Shown here: positions 34,801 through 43,057 of the stretch, in pieces
Position numbering within the stretch: the stretch's first letter is position 1
Layout: every line of letters begins with the position of its first letter
NCBI RefSeq assembly: GCF_004123195.1
Contig: NZ_SDLI01000001.1
Span: 823,429 to 887,428, forward strand
Reading direction: 5' to 3'
DNA length: 64,000 nt
From: Ammoniphilus sp. CFH 90114
Lineage (GTDB): Bacteria; Bacillota; Bacilli; Aneurinibacillales; RAOX-1
The notes under the pieces: model-generated
What the model was told of the DNA's origin: nothing
Databases searched by the model: none
Seen by the model: the letters and a program-made list of their open reading frames with translations, nothing else
Translations under genes and position numbers: made by a program

Positions 34801-35670
34801 TCAAATGTTATTTATATCCATCGCCATCTCGATGAAAGCTTGCACCAAGGGAGAACGGTCATTTTGCCTCCAGGAAATCCCCATATTGGCCACAGGTAAT
34901 TGATTTTCCATATCGAGATAGACAACATGTTGGGTATGCAGGTTCATTGCAGACTTTGGAACGATTGCAATACCTATGCCTGCTGCTACTAAACCAATGA
35001 CAGTCTGAAACTCTAAAGCTTCTTGACGGATCATAGGATTACATAATCCGAGTATGTCATCATAAAGACCTGCCCAGGTTTTGCGAGAAAGCATGACAAA
35101 AGGATAGGGAGAAAGGTCTCCAATCGATAAGTTCGTGACTTCCGTAAGGGGATGCTGTTTGGGAACCGCTAAAACACAAGGCACGGTTGAAATAATTTCA
35201 GTATATAATGTAGGATCATGAACAGGCGGTCTTAGTACACCAATATCGATTTCGTCTTCACGAAGAGCGGAAAGTTGAACAGGGGTAGACATCTCAAGAA
35301 GATTCACCATGACATGGGGGTACTGATTTCGAAATTCTCGAATAACAGCAGGAAGAATATCGTAAGTAGCTGAGCCGACAAATCCAACAGTAAGTGTTCC
35401 AAGTTCTCCTTGATGGGTACGTTTGGCAAGGGAGGTTGCTCTGTCTAGGTGGTCTAAAATTTTACGAACCTCGTCTGCAAATACTCTTCCTGCTTCTGTT
35501 AATTGTACATGTCGGTTTGTTCGATGGAATAATGAAAACCCTAATTCCTTCTCCAGGTTCTGTATCTGTAGGCTTAAGGGAGGCTGCGTAATACGCAGAC
35601 GTTCAGCTGCTCTACTAAAATTGAGTTCCTCAGAAACAGTTAAGAAATACTGTAATTGACGTAATTCCAT
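34801..35670 (-). CDS. LysR family transcriptional regulator
   Basis: A 289-residue LTTR. The N-terminal winged helix is MELRQLQYFLTVSEELNF with AAERLRITQPPLSLQIQNLEKELG; the effector-binding domain begins LGTLTVGFVGSATYDILP. It is divergent from the bicupin gene with a 120-bp AT-rich intergenic region, the classical LysR arrangement, so it most probably controls that gene in response to its substrate or product. Confidence 0.92.
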   Translation of the reverse strand: MELRQLQYFLTVSEELNFSRAAERLRITQPPLSLQIQNLEKELGFSLFHRTNRHVQLTEAGRVFADEVRKILDHLDRATSLAKRTHQGELGTLTVGFVGSATYDILPAVIREFRNQYPHVMVNLLEMSTPVQLSALREDEIDIGVLRPPVHDPTLYTEIISTVPCVLAVPKQHPLTEVTNLSIGDLSPYPFVMLSRKTWAGLYDDILGLCNPMIRQEALEFQTVIGLVAAGIGIAIVPKSAMNLHTQHVVYLDMENQLPVANMGISWRQNDRSPLVQAFIEMAMDINNI

Positions 35671-35790
35671 CGGTTTCCCCCTTTTTACATGTTATATACT
35701 ATTTGTATCATAATAATATGAATTATATATTATACAAATACATTCATTCAAGATAGGATGATAGTAATGAATAATGAGGAGGAATTAACC

Positions 35791-36756
35791 ATGGCGAATC
35801 ATGTGAAACCAGGGCAATTTAGCGTTGGAACTGCAGATGAGAACTGGACTGGGGATGCGCAATTCCTTGAATATACGACGGCAGCGGATCCGATTGGGAG
35901 CGGTATCATCAGTCCTGTACCAGCTAAAGAATTTGGACCGGAACTGTACAATTCTGGGGAGACTCGCATCATTACTCTAGATTTATCGAAAGAGCTAAGA
36001 ACGGAGTATCCAGCGACAAGCCCATCGCTGCTTGCTCAGTTTATTCGAATTAATGCTAAAGATCATATTGATACCCAACCAAACGCGACGAGCGAATTGT
36101 ACTATATTATTTCTGGGGCGGGTAGCACCACAGTAAATGGGAAGAAGATCGATTGGGAAAAAGGGGATTTTCTTACATTACCAGCCGGATCAGCTAGTCG
36201 CCACACTGCTAAAGAAAATACGACGATTTACTATATTCTCGATACGCCACTTCTTGATTACCTCGGAGCTAAAGCAACAGAAGCGAAGTTTGAACCTACG
36301 CTATTTACTGCTGAGGAAGCTAATGCGAAGTTATCAGAGGTTGCTAATGCACCGGATGCCCATCTTAAGAATCGAATTTCTATATTATTAAACAACCAAA
36401 GATTTGATCAAACGCTAACTATTACCCATGTGTTATGGGCGATGTTGGGGATCGTTCCTGTGGGGGCAAGCCAAGCTCCTCATAGCCATAAATCGGTTGC
36501 ACTGGATTTCGTTGCCTATGCAGCACCAGGAACGTATACGTTAGTGGGGGATAAAGTAGATCCTTTGACGGCCCAAATTATTGATCCCATTCGTATCGAT
36601 TGGGAAACGGGAAAAGCGTTTGTTACACCTCCTGGTCTATGGCATTCTCATCATAATGAGTCGGGAGAACCTGCGTACATTATCCCTATACAAGATGCAG
36701 GTTTGCAAACTTACCTACGTACACTAGACATTCAGTTTACTCATTATGAAAAGTAG
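35791..36756 (+). CDS. bicupin protein (gentisate dioxygenase-like)
   Basis: A 321-residue protein with two cupin domains. The first (~95-155) has an ELYYIISGAGSTTVNGKKIDWEKGD core; the second (~225-310) has PHSHKSVALDFV and the late histidines WHSHHNESG. Metal-binding histidines are therefore clear in domain 2 and less so in domain 1. Length and layout resemble gentisate 1,2-dioxygenase and other ring-cleaving bicupins, but the substrate is not certain. The ATG at 35791 follows GAGGAGGAATTAACC. It is divergent from a LysR gene that probably regulates it. Confidence 0.8.
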   Translation: MANHVKPGQFSVGTADENWTGDAQFLEYTTAADPIGSGIISPVPAKEFGPELYNSGETRIITLDLSKELRTEYPATSPSLLAQFIRINAKDHIDTQPNATSELYYIISGAGSTTVNGKKIDWEKGDFLTLPAGSASRHTAKENTTIYYILDTPLLDYLGAKATEAKFEPTLFTAEEANAKLSEVANAPDAHLKNRISILLNNQRFDQTLTITHVLWAMLGIVPVGASQAPHSHKSVALDFVAYAAPGTYTLVGDKVDPLTAQIIDPIRIDWETGKAFVTPPGLWHSHHNESGEPAYIIPIQDAGLQTYLRTLDIQFTHYEK

Positions 36757-36823
36757 GATGTAATGAATCGAGCCCTAGAATGGTTTCTAGAGGCTCGTTT
36801 TACACAGAAAGGGCGTTTGTTCA

Positions 36824-37054
36824 TTGAGAGTGGCCAAATTTTGTGAACGGAATGTTCATACCACGGAAGCCAAAGAAGCCATTGATATTCTTCAGGAGCA
36901 ATATGCTTCGGTTGTGGAGGTTCGTGTTGTAGATTGTTTCCGGAGATGCTTACAATGCAGAGTTAGGCCATTCTGTCGTATTCAACTAGAGACCATTGAA
37001 GCAGAGGGAGCAAACGAATTAGTAGAGAAAGTTCTAGAGAATATAAAAGGCTAG
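36824..37054 (+). CDS. DUF1450 (YuzB-like) small cysteine protein
   Basis: A 76-residue protein: KFCERN at the N-terminus, a central VVDCFRRCLQCRVRPFC with four cysteines, and a C-terminal ANELVEKVLENI helix. The order fits the DUF1450/YuzB family, thioredoxin-like small proteins with CxxC-type cysteines. The TTG start at 36824 (or GTG at 36830) follows AGAAAGGGCG. It lies 85 bp before the HesB-like selenoprotein on the same strand; joint iron-sulfur or redox function is only inference. Confidence 0.7.
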   Translation: MRVAKFCERNVHTTEAKEAIDILQEQYASVVEVRVVDCFRRCLQCRVRPFCRIQLETIEAEGANELVEKVLENIKG

Positions 37055-37139
37055 GGTGTGCCGTACACTCTTTATCACAGCTGAGTGTAGTGATATGATA
37101 GAACATACTGAGTGAATCTAAATTGAGTGAGGTGCAAAA

Positions 37140-37409
37140 ATGAAAATTACAGATGCCGCAAGAGATATGATCCAAGGGGTACTAACGGAAAATGGAGCTA
37201 AGAATATTCGTGTGTTCTTTGCTGGGATGTCCTGAGGAAGTCCCAAGTTGGGATTGGCTCTGGATGAGCCAATGGAAGAGGACAAGGTTGAAACGATAAA
37301 TGAAATTGTTGTGGCTATTGATAACAAGATTATCGAGTATACAGAAGAACTAAGCTTGGATGACCAAAATGGTGGATTAGTCATGCTTGGAAACCAAGGG
37401 TGTTGTTAA
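37140..37409 (+). CDS. HesB/IscA-like protein, predicted selenoprotein (Sec32)
   Basis: An 89-codon frame with one TGA at 37233-37235. It reads MKITDAARDMIQGVL, IRVFFAGMS-U-GSPKLGLALDEP and ends GNQGCC. This is the HesB-like family, in which the first of three conserved metal/cluster-ligand cysteines (FAGxxCGGPxxGLALDEP) is replaced by Sec; the two C-terminal cysteines (88 and 89) are present. HesB-like selenoproteins are a known bacterial selenoprotein family. A perfect 8-bp stem (37253-37273) starts its loop 26 bases after the TGA. The ATG follows GAGTGAGGTG. A bidirectional terminator follows. Without Sec decoding the product would be a 31-residue fragment. Confidence 0.9.
37253..37273 (+). 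promoter_or_regulatory. candidate bacterial SECIS element
   Basis: ATTGGCTC (37253-37260) and GAGCCAAT (37266-37273) form a perfect 8-bp stem with loop TGGAT, 26 bases after UGA. Loop sequence and distance agree with the DsbA-like gene at 25627. Confidence 0.8.
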
Positions 37410-37423
37410 AGCACGATAATGGT

Positions 37424-37472
37424 AAAAATAAGAAAAGCCTCTGGTGTAAAACCAGAGGCTTTTCTTATTTTT
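37424..37472. terminator. strong bidirectional terminator
   Basis: A 21-bp perfect stem (37424-37444 with 37452-37472) with core GCCTCTGG and a 7-base loop, A-rich and T-rich outer ends, between the HesB-like gene and the convergent iron transporter operon. Confidence 0.93.
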
Positions 37473-37473
37473 G

Positions 37474-38118
37474 TTAGCTTGCTTGCATCTTAATGGCTCG
37501 ATCGCAGATGGCTTCTACATCCTGATGGTCATGTGTAACAAACAGACAGGTCATCTCAGCTTTACGCAATATGTCTTGGATCTCACACCGAATGGAGCTC
37601 TTCAAGTCGGCGTCTAAATTGCTAAAAGGTTCATCCATTAAGAGAAGTGAAGGGCGTGGCGCAAGAGCGCGAGCAATAGCTACACGTTGTTGCTGACCTC
37701 CACTCAATTCGTGTGGGTAGCGGTCTTTATATTCGCTTAGGTGCACCAGTTCTAACATCTCTTGTACCCGAACGGTTCTCTCCGAACGAGGCAATCGATG
37801 TAAACCGAATGCTACGTTTTGAGCAACGGTTAAGTGGGGGAATAAGGCATAGTCCTGAAAGACCATTCCAACTCCTCGTTGTTCTGGATTCAAGCAGATG
37901 TTATCATCCACAACCGTTTTACCAGAGAGAATAACTTTTCCTTCAGATGGGTGTTCTAAACCTGCAATGACACGGAGTAGGGTACTTTTTCCACTTCCAC
38001 TTGCACCAATTACACCAACGATCTCTCCTTTTTCTATAGAAAAGGTCAGATCACGAAAGACAGGTTTTTGTTTTCGGCCATACTGAAATGAGACGGAACA
38101 AACATCTACAACGGTCAT
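37474..38118 (-). CDS. iron(III) ABC transporter ATP-binding protein (short FbpC-like)
   Basis: A 214-residue ABC ATPase: Walker A GASGSGKST, Q-loop, signature LSGGQQQRVAIARAL, Walker B LLLMDEP and switch histidine FVTHDHQD. Typical FbpC/PotA-like subunits are ~350 residues with a C-terminal TOBE regulatory domain; this one stops right after the nucleotide-binding domain. The ATG at 38118 overlaps the stop of the permease gene by four bases (ATGA). Confidence 0.88.
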   Translation of the reverse strand: MTVVDVCSVSFQYGRKQKPVFRDLTFSIEKGEIVGVIGASGSGKSTLLRVIAGLEHPSEGKVILSGKTVVDDNICLNPEQRGVGMVFQDYALFPHLTVAQNVAFGLHRLPRSERTVRVQEMLELVHLSEYKDRYPHELSGGQQQRVAIARALAPRPSLLLMDEPFSNLDADLKSSIRCEIQDILRKAEMTCLFVTHDHQDVEAICDRAIKMQAS

Positions 38119-39752
38119 CCTTGTTTCTCCTCTCCGATACGATGAAATATGAAAACGGAAAGCATGCTGACTGCAATAATACAAAGCGAGGGTATGGATG
38201 CTTCAAATATACGTTCATCACTAGCATACTGGTAAGTCTTCGTTGCTAGCGTTTCAAAATTAAAGGGACGAAGTAATAAGGCCAAGGGTAATTCTTTTAA
38301 CACTTCAACAAACGTAAGGATACCGCCTGTTAACAAAGCACGACGGAGCAGAGGAAGATCTACTCTCCAAAATGTGCGAGTGATTCCTAGTCCTAGTAGG
38401 CGTGAAGCCTGAAGGTAGGAGACTCCCATCTTCTCATATCCCGCTTCTACAGCATTATAGCCTGTTGCCATGAAACGAACGACATAGCCGAATATCAGCA
38501 TGGCAATGGACAGGCTAAGCCAAAGCCCCTCTTCCCCACGCCAAGAGGAGATCTGGTGATCAAGACCAATGAAAACATGTAGAACTCCAACGGCAATGAC
38601 TGCTCCTGGAATAGAATAACCTGAAGTAACAGCTTTCGCTAAGATGTTGGAGAACAAATTGGACTGGAGGCGGCAGCTATTGGCTACGACAACGGATACG
38701 ACCATAATAATAGCGGTGGCAATAGCAGCCACTGTAAATGTGTTCTTCATTAACATATAGAAAGAAGAGGTCCACACACTTTCAAACGACCAAACAGCCC
38801 AAACCAATAACTGGAGTAGTGGGATAAGAAAAGAGAGAGCAAATACGAAAGTACATGCGAACCAGGCAATCCATGCACTTCCCCCACGAAGTCGTTGCGG
38901 TAAAAAGGATCGGGCCTTGCTCGTGGATGCGCTATATTTACGATTGCTTCGAAGAAAATGTTCAAGGGCGAATAACCCTAAAATTCCAATCATAAGCCAC
39001 GAAGCTAATCGAACGGCTGAATCTACATCATACATACCAAACCAGGTATTAAAGATAGCTGTCGAGATGGTTTGAATACCGAAATAGCTTACAACCCCAT
39101 AGTCACTCAATACCTCAAACATCACCAGCATAAGACTCCCTACAAGAGCCGGGCGACACAAGGGGAGAGCAACGGTGAAAAAGGTACCCATTGGGCCACG
39201 TCCAAGTAACCTGGCATTCTCGATGTATGAGGCACTTTGGCGTGCGAAAAAGGATTTAGTTAATAAGAAGACATACGGAAAAAGAAAGAGAGTGAAAATC
39301 ATAACGGCGCCTCTCATGGACATGACCCCAAACCAGCTAGGATCAGGAGAGTAGTTAAAATAAGTCCGCATGGTCTTCTGTACAATTCCCGTATAACTAA
39401 ACATATTGCTGTAGGTATAAGCTGCAATATAGGGTGGGACAGCTAGCGGAAGCAACAAGGCCCAACTGAAAAATCGCTTCATAGGAAAATCATAAGCAGT
39501 GACAAGCCAAGCTAAACTGACGCCGAGAACAGCGGTGAATAACACGGTAAGTAGGACCAATTGAGTTGATTGAATGATGGCTTCGATTAATACATATTGT
39601 CGGATATGCTCCCAATTTTCATTAGCGGGTTGAATTATTGTAATAAGTATGGATAGTATGGGGAGCAAGATAATGAAGGCAGCAATAACACTCGGAAACC
39701 ACCAGCTATGAAGTTGTCTCCGTAGGTCTCTGATGTAACGTACATTCGGCAC
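38115..39752 (-). CDS. iron(III) ABC transporter permease (FbpB-like)
   Basis: A 545-residue permease with two fused BPD_transp_1 halves and about twelve membrane helices, as in FbpB/AfuB/SfuB. The EAA-like loops are ENARLLGRGPMGTFFTVALPLCRPA in the first half and QASRLLGLGITRTFWRVDLPLLRRA in the second; these contact the ATPase. It lies between fbpA-like and fbpC-like genes. Its promoter region holds a near-consensus Fur box, so it should be induced when iron is scarce. Confidence 0.9.
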   Translation of the reverse strand: MPNVRYIRDLRRQLHSWWFPSVIAAFIILLPILSILITIIQPANENWEHIRQYVLIEAIIQSTQLVLLTVLFTAVLGVSLAWLVTAYDFPMKRFFSWALLLPLAVPPYIAAYTYSNMFSYTGIVQKTMRTYFNYSPDPSWFGVMSMRGAVMIFTLFLFPYVFLLTKSFFARQSASYIENARLLGRGPMGTFFTVALPLCRPALVGSLMLVMFEVLSDYGVVSYFGIQTISTAIFNTWFGMYDVDSAVRLASWLMIGILGLFALEHFLRSNRKYSASTSKARSFLPQRLRGGSAWIAWFACTFVFALSFLIPLLQLLVWAVWSFESVWTSSFYMLMKNTFTVAAIATAIIMVVSVVVANSCRLQSNLFSNILAKAVTSGYSIPGAVIAVGVLHVFIGLDHQISSWRGEEGLWLSLSIAMLIFGYVVRFMATGYNAVEAGYEKMGVSYLQASRLLGLGITRTFWRVDLPLLRRALLTGGILTFVEVLKELPLALLLRPFNFETLATKTYQYASDERIFEASIPSLCIIAVSMLSVFIFHRIGEEKQG

Positions 39753-39780
39753 AGGGCGTCACTCAATTCATATAAAAGTT

Positions 39781-39799
39781 GATAATGATTATCGCTCCC
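39781..39799 (-). promoter_or_regulatory. Fur box upstream of the permease gene
   Basis: GATAATGATTATC is an exact match to the first 13 bases of the 19-bp Fur consensus. It lies 28 bp before the permease start. Confidence 0.8.
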
Positions 39800-39848
39800 T
39801 TGTATCCTACCATCTGCCTGCGAAATTTGTCAAGAAACTGCGGGTAAT

Positions 39849-39880
39849 GAAAAACGAGTAACAGGGGCCTGTTACTCGTT
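39849..39880 (-). terminator. terminator after the iron-binding protein gene
   Basis: AACGAGTAACAGG pairs with CCTGTTACTCGTT, followed on the minus strand by TTTTCA. With the Fur box just behind, it lets the binding protein be made separately from permease and ATPase. Confidence 0.85.
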
Positions 39881-39889
39881 GATGTCGGA

Positions 39890-40984
39890 TTATTTCCAAC
39901 CTACTTTGTTCATGATTTCGGTTGCCTGCTTATTGTTTGTTGCTAGTACGGTATAATCTAAGTCTTGTGCTTTAAAGCTTCCCCATGTTTTAAGCAGTTC
40001 TGGAAGATCAGCTTCTGGATTCACTGGGAACTCGAAGTTTTCGTTGGCAGAAAGGGTTTGCGCTTCCTTGGAAGTTAGGTACTCTACCAATTTGATAGCA
40101 TTTTCCTTGTTCTTGCTGGACTTGATTAAACCAACTCCACTAATATTGAGGTGTGTCCCAGTTGTATCTTGGTTAGGGAAGAATACACCAACTTGTTCAG
40201 CCACTTTTACTTCTTCTGGATCCTTAGAATTAAGCATTAAGCCTACATAATAGGTATTGGAAATTCCAACATCTCCAAGACCGGCAACGATACCTTTTAT
40301 CTGATCTCGGTCTCCGCCTTCAGGATCGCGCGCCAAATTGTTTGCGATTCCCTTTGCCCATGCTTCCGTTTGCTCTGCTCCGTTCAATTCAATGAAGGAT
40401 GCTAATAGGGATTGGTTGTATTGGTTTGAAGAAGAACGAACCAATACTTTTCCTTTCCACTTGTCAGTAGCTAAATCTTCATACGTGGATAATTGGTCTG
40501 GTTGAACACGATCCTTGGAGTAAACAATCACACGCGCGCGAGTAGAGATTCCAACCCAATTGTTTTCCTTATCACGGAATTGCTCAGGCACTTGCTTAGC
40601 AATCGTTTCGGACTCAAGAGGCTGGAAGAACTCTTCAGCATTACTCAATGCGCCACCATCAACCGTGACAAAGAGGTCGGCAGGTGTGCTGCTGCCTTCA
40701 CGTCTTAAGCGTTCAGTTAATTCGTTAGCTTTTCCTTTAACGACGTTAACAGTAATTCCTGTTTTGGTCTTAAACTCTTCAAATAATTTATCGTCAATCT
40801 CATAATGACGCGCGGTATAGACATTAACTTCTTGAGGCCCTGCAGGTTCTTTTGGTGCGGCATCTGCCTTAGGTGCTTCCTGGGCTGGTTGTGTTGGCTG
40901 TGTTTGACCAGCTCCGCATGCACTAAGAAGCGAGGTTGCAAGCGCTGCGGTTAGAAATGTTGACATCCATTTAATCTTCTTCAA
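39890..40984 (-). CDS. iron(III) substrate-binding lipoprotein (FbpA-like)
   Basis: About 364 residues. A lipoprotein signal (lipobox LLSAC) is followed by a Pro/Ala/Gln linker and a periplasmic-binding-protein type II fold: VNVYTARHYEIDDKLFEEFKTKTGI at the N-terminus, LRREGSSTPADLFVTVDGG, GDVGISNTYYVGLM and the C-terminal YLTSKEAQTLSANENFEFPV. The paired tyrosines in NTYYVG are the ferric ligands seen in FbpA. The TTG at 40984 follows GGAGAGAAAC; a GTG 12 bases upstream is possible. A Fur box lies upstream. Confidence 0.92.
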   Translation of the reverse strand: MKKIKWMSTFLTAALATSLLSACGAGQTQPTQPAQEAPKADAAPKEPAGPQEVNVYTARHYEIDDKLFEEFKTKTGITVNVVKGKANELTERLRREGSSTPADLFVTVDGGALSNAEEFFQPLESETIAKQVPEQFRDKENNWVGISTRARVIVYSKDRVQPDQLSTYEDLATDKWKGKVLVRSSSNQYNQSLLASFIELNGAEQTEAWAKGIANNLARDPEGGDRDQIKGIVAGLGDVGISNTYYVGLMLNSKDPEEVKVAEQVGVFFPNQDTTGTHLNISGVGLIKSSKNKENAIKLVEYLTSKEAQTLSANENFEFPVNPEADLPELLKTWGSFKAQDLDYTVLATNNKQATEIMNKVGWK

Positions 40985-41010
40985 GTTTCTCTCCACCCTT
41001 TTATGTATTT

Positions 41011-41080
41011 ACTAATGATCATCATTATCACAAGAAGTGATAATCAATCTCATATATTTATGATAACATTTATCAATCTC
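41011..41080 (-). promoter_or_regulatory. Fur box region upstream of the iron-binding protein gene
   Basis: ACTAATGATCATCATTATC (41011-41029) matches the 19-bp Fur consensus in 16 positions. Weaker GATAAnnnnTATC-like repeats follow at 41037-41080, suggesting tandem Fur sites. Confidence 0.75.
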
Positions 41081-41176
41081 AATTGTCAATACTTTATTCC
41101 GACTTTCAATTTTAGAAAAACCACTTTATTGGAAGACTATGGTGATAGCTCTTATAGAAAATAAGTGGAGGTAAGT

Positions 41177-43057
41177 ATGTTTAGGAATCTAAAAATGTTT
41201 AAGTTAGGACTTGTCACACTGTCTACGCTTGTTTTGGTTTCCATTTCATGGTTCGGCTCCAATCCTACCTATATCTATTCACCCTCTAAGCCAAAGGTAA
41301 AGAATCCTGAGCAATTGACTACAGTACGTGTACAAGCAAATGAAGATTATAGTTCCTCAACATTAGAATTAGGAAGAAAGATGTTTTATGAGGAAACGTT
41401 TGGTAATGAAGTATTTTTTACGGATATTATGGGTTCTTTCGATGGCCCCTTGACGTTGGCAAATATAACGAAAGCGGTTATTTCCCTTGGAGGAAGAGGT
41501 ACAGCAAACCTACAGGTAGAGTTAGCCGAATCTTTTAAGGTTGGCGACAAAAGCTTTCAAAAAGGAGAACTTTTCGATACCGGACTTGATGTTGCGAAAG
41601 GAGCTTATTCTCCGCTGGGGGTGAAGATTACCTTTGACGATGGAAGGTTGAAAGCAGGGATTAGCTGTGCGCTTTGTCACGCTACTGTGGATGGGAAAAC
41701 AGGAAAGGTGATGCAAGGTGTTCCTAATACAGATCTGAACGTTGGATGGATGCTAGCCATGGGGACGAACACTGCCTCCTACTTTACACATACAGACATA
41801 AAGAGCCTTGAGGACTATTTAATTGATTCAGATCGCACAATAAAGGATTCCGAAGGAAAAATTGTCCGTCTACCGGATCCTAAAATCCTCGAAGAAACAG
41901 TCGACCGGGATCTTGTGAAGTGGCCAAGAGGGAGTAATGACACCACTCTTGATTTCATGAACAATCCTGTGCAAATTCCTGATAGCTTTACCCTTGGTGA
42001 TCACCCTTATGGCTGGAGCGGGCAAGGTCTCATTGGTCCCTATCAAGGATTGAGTGCTGCCATTAACAACGCTCATGCGCAGAATACGGATGGCCTTTCT
42101 CAAACAGAAATCAGTAAACCTGTTCTTGGCATTGATAAAGAAGTTTATCTTGGAACAGTACTACAAAATGCTGCGACATCTAAATACCGTTATGAGCCGA
42201 GTCTGCAAGAAAAACCGAGCGAGTTCTTAGCTAAAATTGATCCAACTCCAGGTGTGACGGGGGTGAATGAATTGATCAGGGCCCCATTTTATCCTAAGAT
42301 TTCCTATATATCTAGCGTAGGTCATTTTCAAGGATCTGCACGCTATAAGGCTTGGGAGCAGGTCAATGCGATGTCAGCTTGGATGAATACAAATAGAGTG
42401 CCTAAGCCCGAGATAGAAGTGGATAACCAAACAGTTGAAATAGGAAAAGAAGTGTTTATTCGTGCAGGGTGTGTAACCTGTCATGCGGGTGATTATCTTA
42501 CGAATAACCGAATAATTCCTGTTAAGGAGGTAGGGACGGAAGCAAGCAGGGCAAGAGGGTTTCAGCTAACGGAAAGATTCTTTGCAGAGCCGTCTATGTG
42601 GAGCAAGAATACACCCGTACCAATTCCTGATAGTGCACAATCTGTCCCAATAACAATTACAGAAGATCAGCGAGACCAATTGAAACTGGCTTGGGCACAC
42701 GATAAAACAAATGGGGGGTATAAAGTGCCAAGCTTACTTGGTCTGTACTGGTCAGTTCCCTATCTTCATGATGGAGGGGTTTCTGTGGGGAAAGATCTGG
42801 AGAAAGAAGTCGGAGCATCCCTTACTCTCCACCGGGGGGTTCAACCCGATCCTTTCAATAGTATGAGAGCGATGATTGATCGTGAATTGCGAAGACGGGT
42901 CATTCAAGCTAATCGGCAGGCAAAGGATTTAGCCCACGTGACAGGGGAAGGGCATAGTTACTGGGTTGATGATCAAGCTGGTTTTACATCGAGGGAACAG
43001 GATGCATTAATCATGTATCTGTTTTCCATCCACGACCCGGGGGAGAAAGCGAAATGA
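41177..43057 (+). CDS. exported diheme cytochrome c protein
   Basis: A 626-residue protein with an N-terminal membrane anchor or signal (LGLVTLSTLVLVSISW) and two c-type heme motifs: CALCH (Cys164, Cys167, His168) and CVTCH (Cys432, Cys435, His436). The C-terminal half, with KVPSLLGLYWSVPYLHDGGV, resembles diheme peroxidase/MauG-like electron carriers. The sequence between the hemes is long and specific to this group. It overlaps the alcohol dehydrogenase gene by 4 bp, so the two are translated together. The ATG at 41177 follows GTGGAGGTAAGT. Electron transfer outside the membrane is likely; its partner is unknown. Confidence 0.82.
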   Translation: MFRNLKMFKLGLVTLSTLVLVSISWFGSNPTYIYSPSKPKVKNPEQLTTVRVQANEDYSSSTLELGRKMFYEETFGNEVFFTDIMGSFDGPLTLANITKAVISLGGRGTANLQVELAESFKVGDKSFQKGELFDTGLDVAKGAYSPLGVKITFDDGRLKAGISCALCHATVDGKTGKVMQGVPNTDLNVGWMLAMGTNTASYFTHTDIKSLEDYLIDSDRTIKDSEGKIVRLPDPKILEETVDRDLVKWPRGSNDTTLDFMNNPVQIPDSFTLGDHPYGWSGQGLIGPYQGLSAAINNAHAQNTDGLSQTEISKPVLGIDKEVYLGTVLQNAATSKYRYEPSLQEKPSEFLAKIDPTPGVTGVNELIRAPFYPKISYISSVGHFQGSARYKAWEQVNAMSAWMNTNRVPKPEIEVDNQTVEIGKEVFIRAGCVTCHAGDYLTNNRIIPVKEVGTEASRARGFQLTERFFAEPSMWSKNTPVPIPDSAQSVPITITEDQRDQLKLAWAHDKTNGGYKVPSLLGLYWSVPYLHDGGVSVGKDLEKEVGASLTLHRGVQPDPFNSMRAMIDRELRRRVIQANRQAKDLAHVTGEGHSYWVDDQAGFTSREQDALIMYLFSIHDPGEKAK

